Notes under the pieces: model-generated
Told to the model about the DNA's origin: nothing
What the model saw: the letters and a program-made list of their open reading frames with translations, nothing else
The model's database searches: none
Shown: one piece after another, positions 36,060 to 42,973 of the stretch
How the letters are laid out: each line of letters starts with the position of its first letter
Position numbering within the stretch: the stretch's first letter is position 1
Assembly: GCA_016190485.1 (NCBI GenBank)
Contig: JACPQN010000037.1
Coordinates: 1-44,712, forward strand
Reading direction: 5' to 3'
Length of the DNA stretch: 44,712 nt
Origin: Chloroflexota bacterium
Lineage (GTDB): Bacteria > Chloroflexota > Dehalococcoidia > SHYD01
Program-made: the position numbers and the translations under genes

Positions 36060-37250
36060 CTACAGCACACCCTCCACGTGGAGCGCGCTGACCTCCTCTT
36101 CGCTCATGCCCAGCAGGTCGCTCAGGATCAGGTCGGTGTGCTCGCCGATGCCGGGCGCGGGCCTGGTGATGGCGTCGTCGTAGCCGCGGGCCTTGATGGG
36201 GGTGCCCGGCATCACTGGCCGGCCCATGCCCGGTTGCTCGATCTCCACCAGCATGTTGCGGGCCTGCACCTGGGGGTCTTTGAACAGGTCGGCCACGGTG
36301 TTCACCGTGGCGCAGGGGATGTCGGCCTCCTGGAGGGCCTTCATCCAGTGGGTGGTGGACTTCCCACGGGTCTGTGCCGAGAGCGCCTCATTCAGCGCGT
36401 GCACGTGCTGGTTACGCAGGTCGTTGGTGGCAAACTCCGGCCGATCCGGCAGCTCGGGCACGCCCAGCACCCGGCAGAGGCGGCGCCACAGCAGCTCGTT
36501 GTTCACCACGGCGATGACTACGTACCCGTCGGCGGTGGGATAGGGCTGGAAGGGGGTGATGACGGGGTGGCGGCTGCCGATGGGCGCCGGGTTCTCGCCC
36601 GTGGCCCAGTAGCGCATCACCGCGTTCTCGATGATGGCCACCAGCCCGTCCATCATGCCCACGTCGATGTAGCAGCCCTTGCCCGTGATGGTGCGGCGGT
36701 AGAGGGCCGCCAGGATGCCGATGGCCCCGTACATCCCCGGTACGATGTCGCCGATGGAGGTGCCGACCCGGGTTGGCTCGCCGCCCTCCTGCCCGTTGAT
36801 GCTCATGATGCCGCTCAGGGCCTGCACCACCACGTCGAAGGCCGGGCGGTTGGCGTAGGGCCCCGTCTGCCCGAAGCCGGAGACGGAGAGGTAGATGAGG
36901 CCCGGGTTGGTGGCGCTCAGGTCGTCGTAGCCCAGGCCCAGGCGTGGCATGACGCCGGGGCGGAAGTTCTCCACAAAGATGTCCACCTTGGCCGCCAGCC
37001 GCTTGGCCAGCTCGATGGCCTTGGGGTGCTTCAGGTCCAGGGTCAGGCCCTGCTTGCCCCGGTTCATGCTGGTGAAGTAGGCGCTCTGGCCGTTGATGAA
37101 GGGCGGCAGGCGGCGGAAACCCTCGCCGCTCTCGGGCACCTCCACCTTGATGACCCGCGCGCCCAGGTCCGCCAGGGTCATGGTGCAGAAAGGGCCGGAG
37201 AGGGCCCAGGTGAAATCCAGCACCTTCAGCCCGTCCAGTAGCTTTGCCAT
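36060..37250 (-). CDS. CaiB/BaiF family CoA transferase (class III)
   Basis: 396 aa. VLDFTWALSGPFCTMTLADLGARVIKVE is the class III N-terminal signature. The catalytic aspartate is in TSIGDIVPGMYGA (about residue 168), and GKGCYIDVGMMDG and FAT..LRNQH follow. Such enzymes transfer CoA between carboxylic acids. Located downstream of SDR and enoyl-CoA hydratase genes, it probably activates a carboxylate for beta-oxidation-like breakdown. Confidence 0.9.
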   Translation of the reverse strand: MAKLLDGLKVLDFTWALSGPFCTMTLADLGARVIKVEVPESGEGFRRLPPFINGQSAYFTSMNRGKQGLTLDLKHPKAIELAKRLAAKVDIFVENFRPGVMPRLGLGYDDLSATNPGLIYLSVSGFGQTGPYANRPAFDVVVQALSGIMSINGQEGGEPTRVGTSIGDIVPGMYGAIGILAALYRRTITGKGCYIDVGMMDGLVAIIENAVMRYWATGENPAPIGSRHPVITPFQPYPTADGYVVIAVVNNELLWRRLCRVLGVPELPDRPEFATNDLRNQHVHALNEALSAQTRGKSTTHWMKALQEADIPCATVNTVADLFKDPQVQARNMLVEIEQPGMGRPVMPGTPIKARGYDDAITRPAPGIGEHTDLILSDLLGMSEEEVSALHVEGVL

Positions 37251-37280
37251 AGGGACTCCTTGTTGGGTGGGGATATGCGT

Positions 37281-37796
37281 TCAGGGCGAGCGTGCCAGCA
37301 GGGGGACCTCCCGTCCGGTGGCCCATGCTTGGATGAACTCCAGGTCGTGGGGGAAGGCCAGCTCCGGCAGCTCGTCCAGGCCGAAGAGGCCCACCTCCGT
37401 GGCCTCCGGGCCGGGCGCCAGGACGCCCCCGACGATCTCGCCACGGTAAACGATGAGCACCACGGGGTTGCCCGGCTCCGAGGCCACGGCCATGAGCTTC
37501 AGCAGAGCGACTTCGGCGCCCGTCTCTTCTCTCGCCTCGCGGACGGCCGCCTCTTCCACCACCTCGCCCGCGTCCACGTAACCGGAGGGGAAGGTCCAGA
37601 GGCCCATGGCGGGCTGGTGGTTGCGGCGGGCCAGGAGCACCTTGCCGTCCCTCCCCGCCACCACGGCCACCGCGAGCTTGGGGTCCCGGTAGTAGACGTA
37701 GCCGCAGGAGGGGCAGGTGGGCCGACGGACGCCCTGGTGCTCCGCTTCGCTCAAGGGCGTGGCACAGCGGGGGCAGTAGTTCATGGTCTGGGGCAA
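37281..37796 (-). CDS. Nudix hydrolase with N-terminal zinc ribbon
   Basis: 171 aa (or 167 from the ATG at 37784). N-terminal CPRC..CPSCG zinc ribbon as in NADH-pyrophosphatase-like proteins; Nudix box GYVDAGEVVEEAAVREAREETGAEV at about 75-99 with all conserved residues. It hydrolyses a nucleoside-diphosphate derivative, possibly NAD(H) or ADP-ribose. Co-directional with the CoA transferase, 30 bases apart. Confidence 0.9.
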   Translation of the reverse strand: MPQTMNYCPRCATPLSEAEHQGVRRPTCPSCGYVYYRDPKLAVAVVAGRDGKVLLARRNHQPAMGLWTFPSGYVDAGEVVEEAAVREAREETGAEVALLKLMAVASEPGNPVVLIVYRGEIVGGVLAPGPEATEVGLFGLDELPELAFPHDLEFIQAWATGREVPLLARSP

Positions 37797-37878
37797 GTGT
37801 ACCGCGGATGCAGCCTGGGTACCAACGGACGACGCTGGGTGGCTTTCTCATAAACGGTGGAGCAACTTCTCCGCTGGT

Positions 37879-37928
37879 CCTGAGCATGTCGAAGGATAAG
37901 CCGCCCATGGTTCGACAAGCTCACCACG
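37879..37928. repeat. Dispersed palindromes in an inverted pair
   Basis: CCTGAGCATGTCGAAGG (37879-37895) and GGTTCGACAAGCTCACCACG (37909-37928), members of the dispersed family in opposite orientation, in the 200-base gap between the Nudix and SDR genes. Confidence 0.8.
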
Positions 37929-37996
37929 AGCGGCCCGCTTCCAGCCCCCCGCACAAATGAAGCCATCACGACGCTGTAGCCGTTAGGACAACCTGG

Positions 37997-38815
37997 CTAG
38001 TCTCCCCACCGGCCGGTGCGGCGGCGGCCCAGCCAGCCGGCGCCCGAACCGTCCAGGCACTCTCCGGTGATGTAGCTGGCGGCGTCGGAGGCCAGGAAGA
38101 TAGCCATCCAGCCCACCTCCTGCACCGTGCCGGCCCGGCCCAGGGGCGCGTTGCGCGCCCGCCGCTCCTGCTGCTCCGGCGTGGACTGGCTCTGGGTCCA
38201 CTCCGTGACCGCGGAGGGCACGATGCAGTTCACCCGGATGTTGTACTTGCCCCACTCGGCCCCCAGGGTCTTGGTCAGGTTCCACACCGCCGCCTTGCTG
38301 GCTGCGGAATGAATCACCTCTGCGGAGCCCAGCCAGGCAGAGGTGGCGACGATGTTGATGATGTTGCCGCCGCCCTGCTGGATCATCTGCTTGCCAGCGG
38401 CCTGGCTGAAGTACCAGGTGCCGTGGAGTACCGTGTTGACCACCGCGTGCCAGCCGTTGTAGGTAAGGTCTTCCGACGGGATGTTGAACCTGCCCGCCGC
38501 GTTGTTCACTAGGATGTCGATCCTGCCGAACTCCGCGAGGGTGCGGTCCACCACCTGCTGGATCTGGTCGGTGTCCCGTACATCACACTGGATGGCCAGG
38601 GAGCGCCTGCCCAGGGAGCGGACCTGCTCGGCGGTATGCTCCAGCCGGTCCAGGTTGCGGGCGCACACCACCACCCTGGCTCCCACGCGGGCCATCTCCA
38701 GGGCGATGCCCCTGCCGATGCCAGTGCCGCCCCCGGTGATGATGGCGACCCGGTCCTTCAGCGCCGTGGGCGAGAAGGTATCCAACAGGGCGTTGGGGTT
38801 GAAGCCGTAGGCCAT
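37997..38815 (-). CDS. SDR oxidoreductase, 2,4-dienoyl-CoA reductase-like (copy A)
   Basis: 272 aa. Cofactor motif TGGGTGIGRGIALEMA (about 26-41) and NNAAGRFNIPSEDL. The usual Tyr-x-x-x-Lys is replaced by HSAASKAAV, as in the 2,4-dienoyl-CoA reductase subgroup in which the canonical tyrosine is displaced. It likely reduces unsaturated acyl-CoA with NADPH. Very similar to the SDR at 39751-40569, with the enoyl-CoA hydratase gene between them. Confidence 0.85.
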   Translation of the reverse strand: MAYGFNPNALLDTFSPTALKDRVAIITGGGTGIGRGIALEMARVGARVVVCARNLDRLEHTAEQVRSLGRRSLAIQCDVRDTDQIQQVVDRTLAEFGRIDILVNNAAGRFNIPSEDLTYNGWHAVVNTVLHGTWYFSQAAGKQMIQQGGGNIINIVATSAWLGSAEVIHSAASKAAVWNLTKTLGAEWGKYNIRVNCIVPSAVTEWTQSQSTPEQQERRARNAPLGRAGTVQEVGWMAIFLASDAASYITGECLDGSGAGWLGRRRTGRWGD

Positions 38816-38891
38816 GGCGTGCTCTCAGGGAACAAGGAAGGTAGGAACGGGGAGCACGCCTCCCTTGTTCCCTGTTTCTCGTTCCTGGTTC

Positions 38892-39707
38892 CTAGGCGTT
38901 GCGGTCCGCCTGGCCGCTGAACTGGGGCGCGCGCCGCTCGGCGAAGGAGCGGGTACCCTCGTCGTAGTCGGGGCTGCGGCGGATGCGCTCGTAGTAGAGA
39001 CCCTCCAGGTGCAGGCCCGCTTCCAGGGTCTGGCCCAGGGCTTGGTACATGAACTCTTTGGTCTCATAGAGCAGCACCGGGCTGACCTTGGTCATGCGGT
39101 GAGCCAGGTCGATGGCGGCGTCCAGGAGCTGCTCCTGGGGCACCACCCGGTTCACCACGCCCCAGCGCAGCGCGGTCTCGGCGTCGATGGAGTCGCCGGT
39201 GAGCACCAGCTCCATGGCCGGGCCCATGGGCAGCATGGTGGCCAGCCGCGTGGCCTGGCCGCCGCCGGCCATGTGGGAGTAGCGCACCTCGGTGCAGCCG
39301 AAGGTGGCGTTGGGCGAGCAGATGCGGATGTCGCAGGCCAGCGCGATAGCGAAGGCGGCTCCGAGGCAGTAGCCGTTGACGGCCGCGATGACCGGCTTGC
39401 GGATGCCCAGCCCCCGCATGGTGGCCATGCCGATGGTGTTGGCGTCTCGCACGGGGGGCACCCACGGGTCATCCGGGAGGCCCTGATAGATCTCCCGCAG
39501 GTCGTTGCCGGCGCTGAAGGAGATGTCGCCCACGCCGGTAAGGATGCCTACCCAGAGGTCGCTGTCGTCCTTGAACCGCAGCCACGCGTCGGTGATGGCC
39601 CGGCGGGTGCCCTCGTTCATGGCGTTGCGCTTGTCCGGCCGGTTGAACCGGATGATGGCGATATGGTCGTCCCGCCTTTCGAACAGGACGGGTTGCTCCT
39701 CGGCCAT
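38892..39707 (-). CDS. Enoyl-CoA hydratase/isomerase family protein
   Basis: 271 aa. FNRPDKRNAMN at the start, the oxyanion-hole segments ISFSAGNDL and AVNGYCLGAAFAIALACDIRI, then GDSIDAETALRWGVVNRVV. The canonical glutamate pair of enoyl-CoA hydratase 1 is partly replaced (FGCTEVRYSH), so it may be an isomerase or hydrolase. It sits between two dienoyl-CoA-reductase-like genes in a CoA-ester breakdown cluster. Confidence 0.88.
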   Translation of the reverse strand: MAEEQPVLFERRDDHIAIIRFNRPDKRNAMNEGTRRAITDAWLRFKDDSDLWVGILTGVGDISFSAGNDLREIYQGLPDDPWVPPVRDANTIGMATMRGLGIRKPVIAAVNGYCLGAAFAIALACDIRICSPNATFGCTEVRYSHMAGGGQATRLATMLPMGPAMELVLTGDSIDAETALRWGVVNRVVPQEQLLDAAIDLAHRMTKVSPVLLYETKEFMYQALGQTLEAGLHLEGLYYERIRRSPDYDEGTRSFAERRAPQFSGQADRNA

Positions 39708-39750
39708 GGTGTCCTCCTTTGAGTCTTACCCTACGATCGGGTGTTGCTAC

Positions 39751-40569
39751 CTACTCCTCCTGGGGACGCCTGCCCAGCCACGAGGCGCCCGTGACGTCCA
39801 GGGTGTGGCCCGTGACGTAGCTGGAGGCGTCGGAGGCCAGGAAGAGCGCAGCCCACGCGATCTCCTGGGGCTTGCCAGCGCGGCCCAGGGGATACCGGGA
39901 AGAGCCACCACCCCGCCGGACGTTCTCCGGCAGGGACGAGCGGTTGATGGTGTTGCCCACCGGGGCCAGGGGCGCAATGCCGTTGACCCGGATGTTGTAC
40001 TTGCCCCACTCGGCGGCGAGGGTCTTGGTCATGGACCAGACCCCCGCCTTGGAGGCCGCGGAGTGGGCCGCGTAGACGGAGCCCAGCCAGGGGGAGTTGG
40101 AGATGATGTTGATGATGTTGCCGCCCCCCTGTTTGATCATGACCCGGCCTACCTCCTGGGTGCAGTACCAGGTGCCGTTCAGCACGGTGTTCACCACCAC
40201 GTACCAGCCGTTCTTGGAGAGGTTCTCCGAGGGGATGTCGAAGCGGCCGGCGGCGTTGTTCACCAGGATGTCTATCCTGCCGAACTCCTCCAGGGTACGT
40301 GCCACCATGCCGCGCACCTGCTCCACCTCCCGGATGTCCGTCTGCACCGTGATGACCCTGGCGCCCAGCGCTCGCAGCTCCTCGGCCGCCAGGTCCAGCC
40401 GCTCCAGGTTGCGGGCGGCCAGCGCCAGGCTGGCCCCCACCCTGGCGAACTCGGTGGCGATGGCCTTGCCCAGGCCCGTGCCGCCGCCGGTGACGATGGC
40501 CACCCGGTCCTTCAGCGCGACGGGGGAGTACACGTCGTACATGACGTTGGAGTTGATGGGGTAGGGCAT
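39751..40569 (-). CDS. SDR oxidoreductase, 2,4-dienoyl-CoA reductase-like (copy B)
   Basis: 272 aa, paralogue of the gene at 37997-38815 with the same TGGGTGLGK cofactor motif, NNAAGRFDIPSENL and HSAASKAGV in place of YxxxK. The active-site loops and C-terminus (TGASWLGRR) are nearly shared. Two divergent copies around one hydratase suggest an unsaturated acyl-CoA route with two reductive steps, or heteromeric assembly. Confidence 0.85.
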   Translation of the reverse strand: MPYPINSNVMYDVYSPVALKDRVAIVTGGGTGLGKAIATEFARVGASLALAARNLERLDLAAEELRALGARVITVQTDIREVEQVRGMVARTLEEFGRIDILVNNAAGRFDIPSENLSKNGWYVVVNTVLNGTWYCTQEVGRVMIKQGGGNIINIISNSPWLGSVYAAHSAASKAGVWSMTKTLAAEWGKYNIRVNGIAPLAPVGNTINRSSLPENVRRGGGSSRYPLGRAGKPQEIAWAALFLASDASSYVTGHTLDVTGASWLGRRPQEE

Positions 40570-40654
40570 CGGCGCTCTCGAGTCTGCCGCTCTCCGACGG
40601 TGCCTGATGCTACCGCGGGCCTGCGCGGGGTGTCAAATGATGCGTGAGGCAGGC

Positions 40655-41023
40655 TCAGGAGATGGCCGGCGCCGTGGCCCGGAGGTGCTGCGCCCCTCTG
40701 AGATAGACGTGGATCACCTGGTCTTGGCGCTTCTCGGTGTTGACGTGCAGCAGCACTCGGATGCACATGGAGAGCGCGCCGGGCACCTCCATCTCGTGGC
40801 TGTCCAGCAGGGCCACGTGCTCCCAGCCGAGCTGGCGAGCGGCCGTGGCGGGAAAGGCCGCGGTGAGGTCCCGGGTAGCGGTGAAGAAGGCGCTGGCCAC
40901 GTCTTCCACGCGGAATCCGTTGGCCTCCATGAGCCGGGCCAGCAGCTCCCGGGTCGCAGCCAGGATGGCTGCCTCGGTATCGGTCTCCACCGTCGTTGCG
41001 CCCCGGATCCCCCGACACGGCAT
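40655..41023 (-). CDS. aroH: Chorismate mutase, AroH type
   Basis: 122 aa, trimeric AroH-fold family. [25 protein letters not shown] at the start, followed by [17 protein letters not shown], with conserved Arg residues (R5, R8 and the one in TATRD), and the central segment [14 protein letters not shown] are characteristic. It converts chorismate to prephenate for Phe/Tyr. It is 230 bases downstream of trpA on the same strand. Confidence 0.93.
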   Translation of the reverse strand: MPCRGIRGATTVETDTEAAILAATRELLARLMEANGFRVEDVASAFFTATRDLTAAFPATAARQLGWEHVALLDSHEMEVPGALSMCIRVLLHVNTEKRQDQVIHVYLRGAQHLRATAPAIS

Positions 41024-41060
41024 ATTAGTGTGGCTTCCCTGAAGAACGCCAGCAAATGGT

Positions 41061-41177
41061 CATTGCGAGGAGCAGGGGCTTTGGGGTCGGGCGGGGGCGA
41101 CGAAGCAATCTGGGGGTGGGCAGGCACGGTTTCCCCCCACCCAGATTGCCACGGCCCTCGTGCCTCGTGCCTCGCAA
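41061..41177. repeat. Nested inverted repeat between trpA and aroH
   Basis: Outer arms CATTGCGAGG (41061-41070) and CCTCGCAA (41170-41177); inner arms GCAATCTGGG (41105-41114) and CCAGATTGC (41141-41149). The CATTGCGAGG..GCGACGAAGCAATCT wording is typical of a dispersed repeat of environmental bacteria. Non-coding. Confidence 0.6.
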
Positions 41178-41256
41178 AGACCTCTGCCGATAACCTCCGA
41201 GACGGGACACTGTTGCTCCTTGTGGTTACCACTAGCCCTGGACGGGCTGTGGCGTC

Positions 41257-42075
41257 TTACTTCGAGTGGCGGGACAGCGGATGCCCGCACAGGGCGGACA
41301 CGTAGCTCCGCAGCGCCGCCACCCGCTCCTGGGGCAGGCTCCGGTCAATGGTGTCGATGATGGCGCTGCCGATGACCGCGGCCTCGGCCCACTGTCCCAC
41401 CGCAGCCACGTGCTCCGGTCGGGAGAGGCCGAAGCCCACCGCCAGGGGCAGCCCGGTGTGCGTCCGGACCCTGGCCAGGAACGGGGGCAGGTGCTCCGGG
41501 AGCCGGTCCCGGGCACCCGTGATCCCGGCCACACTGACGCAGTAGATGAACCCGCTGGCCTGAGTCGCCACTCTGCGGATGCGCTCTTCGGTGCTGGTGG
41601 GCGCCAGCAGCGGGATAACGGCCAGCCCGGCCGGCCCGGCGTGCTGGAGCAGGGGGCCGGACTCCTCCGGTGGCAGGTCCACCACAATCGCGCCATCTAC
41701 TCCGACGGCAGCGGCATCTGCGCAGAAGCGCTCCAGGCCGTAGCTCAGGAAGGTATTATAGTACCCCATGAGCACCAGGGGAACATCCCGCCACTCCTGC
41801 CGCAGCCAGCGGGCCACCTCCAGGCACGCTGCCAGCCCTACGCCCTGTTGCAGAGCGGCGGTGTTGGCCCGCTGGATGGTCGCCCCGTCGGCCAGAGGGT
41901 CACTGAAGGGAACCCCCAGCTCGATCAGGCAAGAGCCGCCCTGGATGAGGGCCGAGCCCAGGGCAGGTGTCTCAGCCAAGGTGGGATACCCCACGGTGAG
42001 GTAGGTGATGACGCCTGTGCGGCGCGCGGCCTTGAGCCGGGCGAAACAGGTTACGATGCGTGAAGAGTTGCTCAT
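41257..42075 (-). CDS. trpA: Tryptophan synthase alpha chain
   Basis: 272 aa. The catalytic glutamate is in LIELGVPFSDPLADGATIQ (about residue 52), the aspartate in VDGAIVVDLPPEE, and phosphate binding in GFIYCVSVAGITGARD and LAVGFGLSRPEH. It cleaves indole-3-glycerol phosphate. trpB is not adjacent: upstream is the DsbA-like gene, downstream aroH, so the alpha subunit gene is separated from its partner. Confidence 0.95.
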   Translation of the reverse strand: MSNSSRIVTCFARLKAARRTGVITYLTVGYPTLAETPALGSALIQGGSCLIELGVPFSDPLADGATIQRANTAALQQGVGLAACLEVARWLRQEWRDVPLVLMGYYNTFLSYGLERFCADAAAVGVDGAIVVDLPPEESGPLLQHAGPAGLAVIPLLAPTSTEERIRRVATQASGFIYCVSVAGITGARDRLPEHLPPFLARVRTHTGLPLAVGFGLSRPEHVAAVGQWAEAAVIGSAIIDTIDRSLPQERVAALRSYVSALCGHPLSRHSK

Positions 42076-42086
42076 GAGCTGCTACC

Positions 42087-42149
42087 CTGCGGGCAAATAA
42101 GGCTGCTGCCCGGACGCCTACGTCCTGCGGCAGCAGCGCCAGCCCGCAG
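42087..42149 (-). promoter_or_regulatory. Nested hairpin between the DsbA-like gene and trpA
   Basis: Outer stem CTGCGGGC (42087-42094)/GCCCGCAG (42142-42149), middle stem GCTGCTGCC (42102-42110)/GGCAGCAGC (42129-42137), inner GGAC/GTCC. On the transcript it lies 11 bases before the trpA ATG and its arm overlaps the possible ribosome-binding region. It may be a terminator, a translational regulator or a palindromic repeat; there is no U-run. Confidence 0.5.
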
Positions 42150-42167
42150 AAACTCCGTACGATATGG

Positions 42168-42803
42168 CTACGCCGTGTCCTTGGCCTGGTCCTCCAACGC
42201 CCGCTCCATGACCATCTTGAAGAAGTCATAGGGCTGGGCCCCCATAAAGAGGTAGCGCCCGACAATAAAGGCGGGAATGGCGGTGATGCCGATCTCTCGG
42301 GCCAGCTCCACCTGGTCTTCCACCGCCTGGGCGTAGTGGCCCTCCTGGAGGGCGGTCCCCAACTCTGCGGCGTTCAGTCCCACGCTGGCGCCCAGCTTCT
42401 GGAGGGCCTGGATGTCGCCCAGGTTGGTCCCCTCCTCCCAGTAGGCCTTGAAGAGGGCCAGGTGGAACTCGTCGAACTTGCCCTGGCTCTTGGCATACTC
42501 CGTGGCCTGCATGGCTGGGCGGGTGTAGGCCACGATGGGCGCTCGCTTCATGATAAGCCCGGCTTCTGCGGCGGCTTCACCCAGATGGCCGTCCACGGGC
42601 ATGCTGATGCGCTTCTCGCCTGGGCGGTCGCTGCGGGGGATCCCCTGGGGAGGGGTATCGGGCCGCAGGTCAAAGGCCTGCCACTCCACCTGGACGTTGT
42701 AGTCCTGCTTCAGTCGTTCGATCCGCTCCAGACCGATGTAGCACCAGGGTCATATGTAGTCGGAGTAGACCGTGACCTTAATGGGGTGCTGGTTCACTGC
42801 CAT
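42168..42803 (-). CDS. DsbA/FrnE-like oxidoreductase with in-frame TGA (probable selenocysteine)
   Basis: 211 aa if the TGA at 42750-42752 (codon 18) is selenocysteine. From ATG 42803, behind GGAGGAGG, the frame reads TVYSDYI-U-PWCYIGLERI: the family motif is CPWC, so Sec replaces the first, nucleophilic cysteine and C21 is the resolving residue. The remainder is FrnE-like: the helical insert (FDEFHLALFKAYWEEGTNLGD) and the cis-proline loop GITAIPAFIVGR. A standard annotation would begin at the internal ATG 42689, losing the whole active site. Role: thiol-disulfide or peroxide-linked redox reactions; no signal peptide, so cytosolic. Confidence 0.85.
42725..42742 (-). promoter_or_regulatory. 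Candidate bacterial SECIS hairpin, DsbA-like gene
   Basis: GCUACAUCGGUCUGGAGC begins 7 bases after the TGA. Three pairs GCU/AGC, an A-G mismatch, then C-G and A-U close a loop UCGGUC containing GGUC, the same loop wording as E. coli fdhF. The stem is weaker and closer to the UGA than in fdhF, so this is suggestive only. Confidence 0.45.
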
Positions 42804-42906
42804 ACCCTCCTCCTCTGGCAACCCGTCTGGCGGGCGACGCTGATACCCTCAGATGATACCTGCCGCTATGCCGTCTGGCAAGGGAGACGCAGCACCGTCG
42901 GCTCCA

Positions 42907-42935
42907 TTGTTCCTGCTCTGGCGCCATGCTACACT
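42907..42935 (+). promoter_or_regulatory. Promoter for lon
   Basis: TTGTTC (42907-42912), 17-base spacer, TACACT (42930-42935), with TG preceding the -10 by one base. It lies in the 170-base divergent gap between the DsbA-like gene and lon, 39 bases before the lon ATG. No heat-shock CIRCE-like repeat is visible. Confidence 0.6.
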
Positions 42936-42973
42936 GGAAGAGCGGATCACCTCCTGTTTCTCGCCATAAACCC

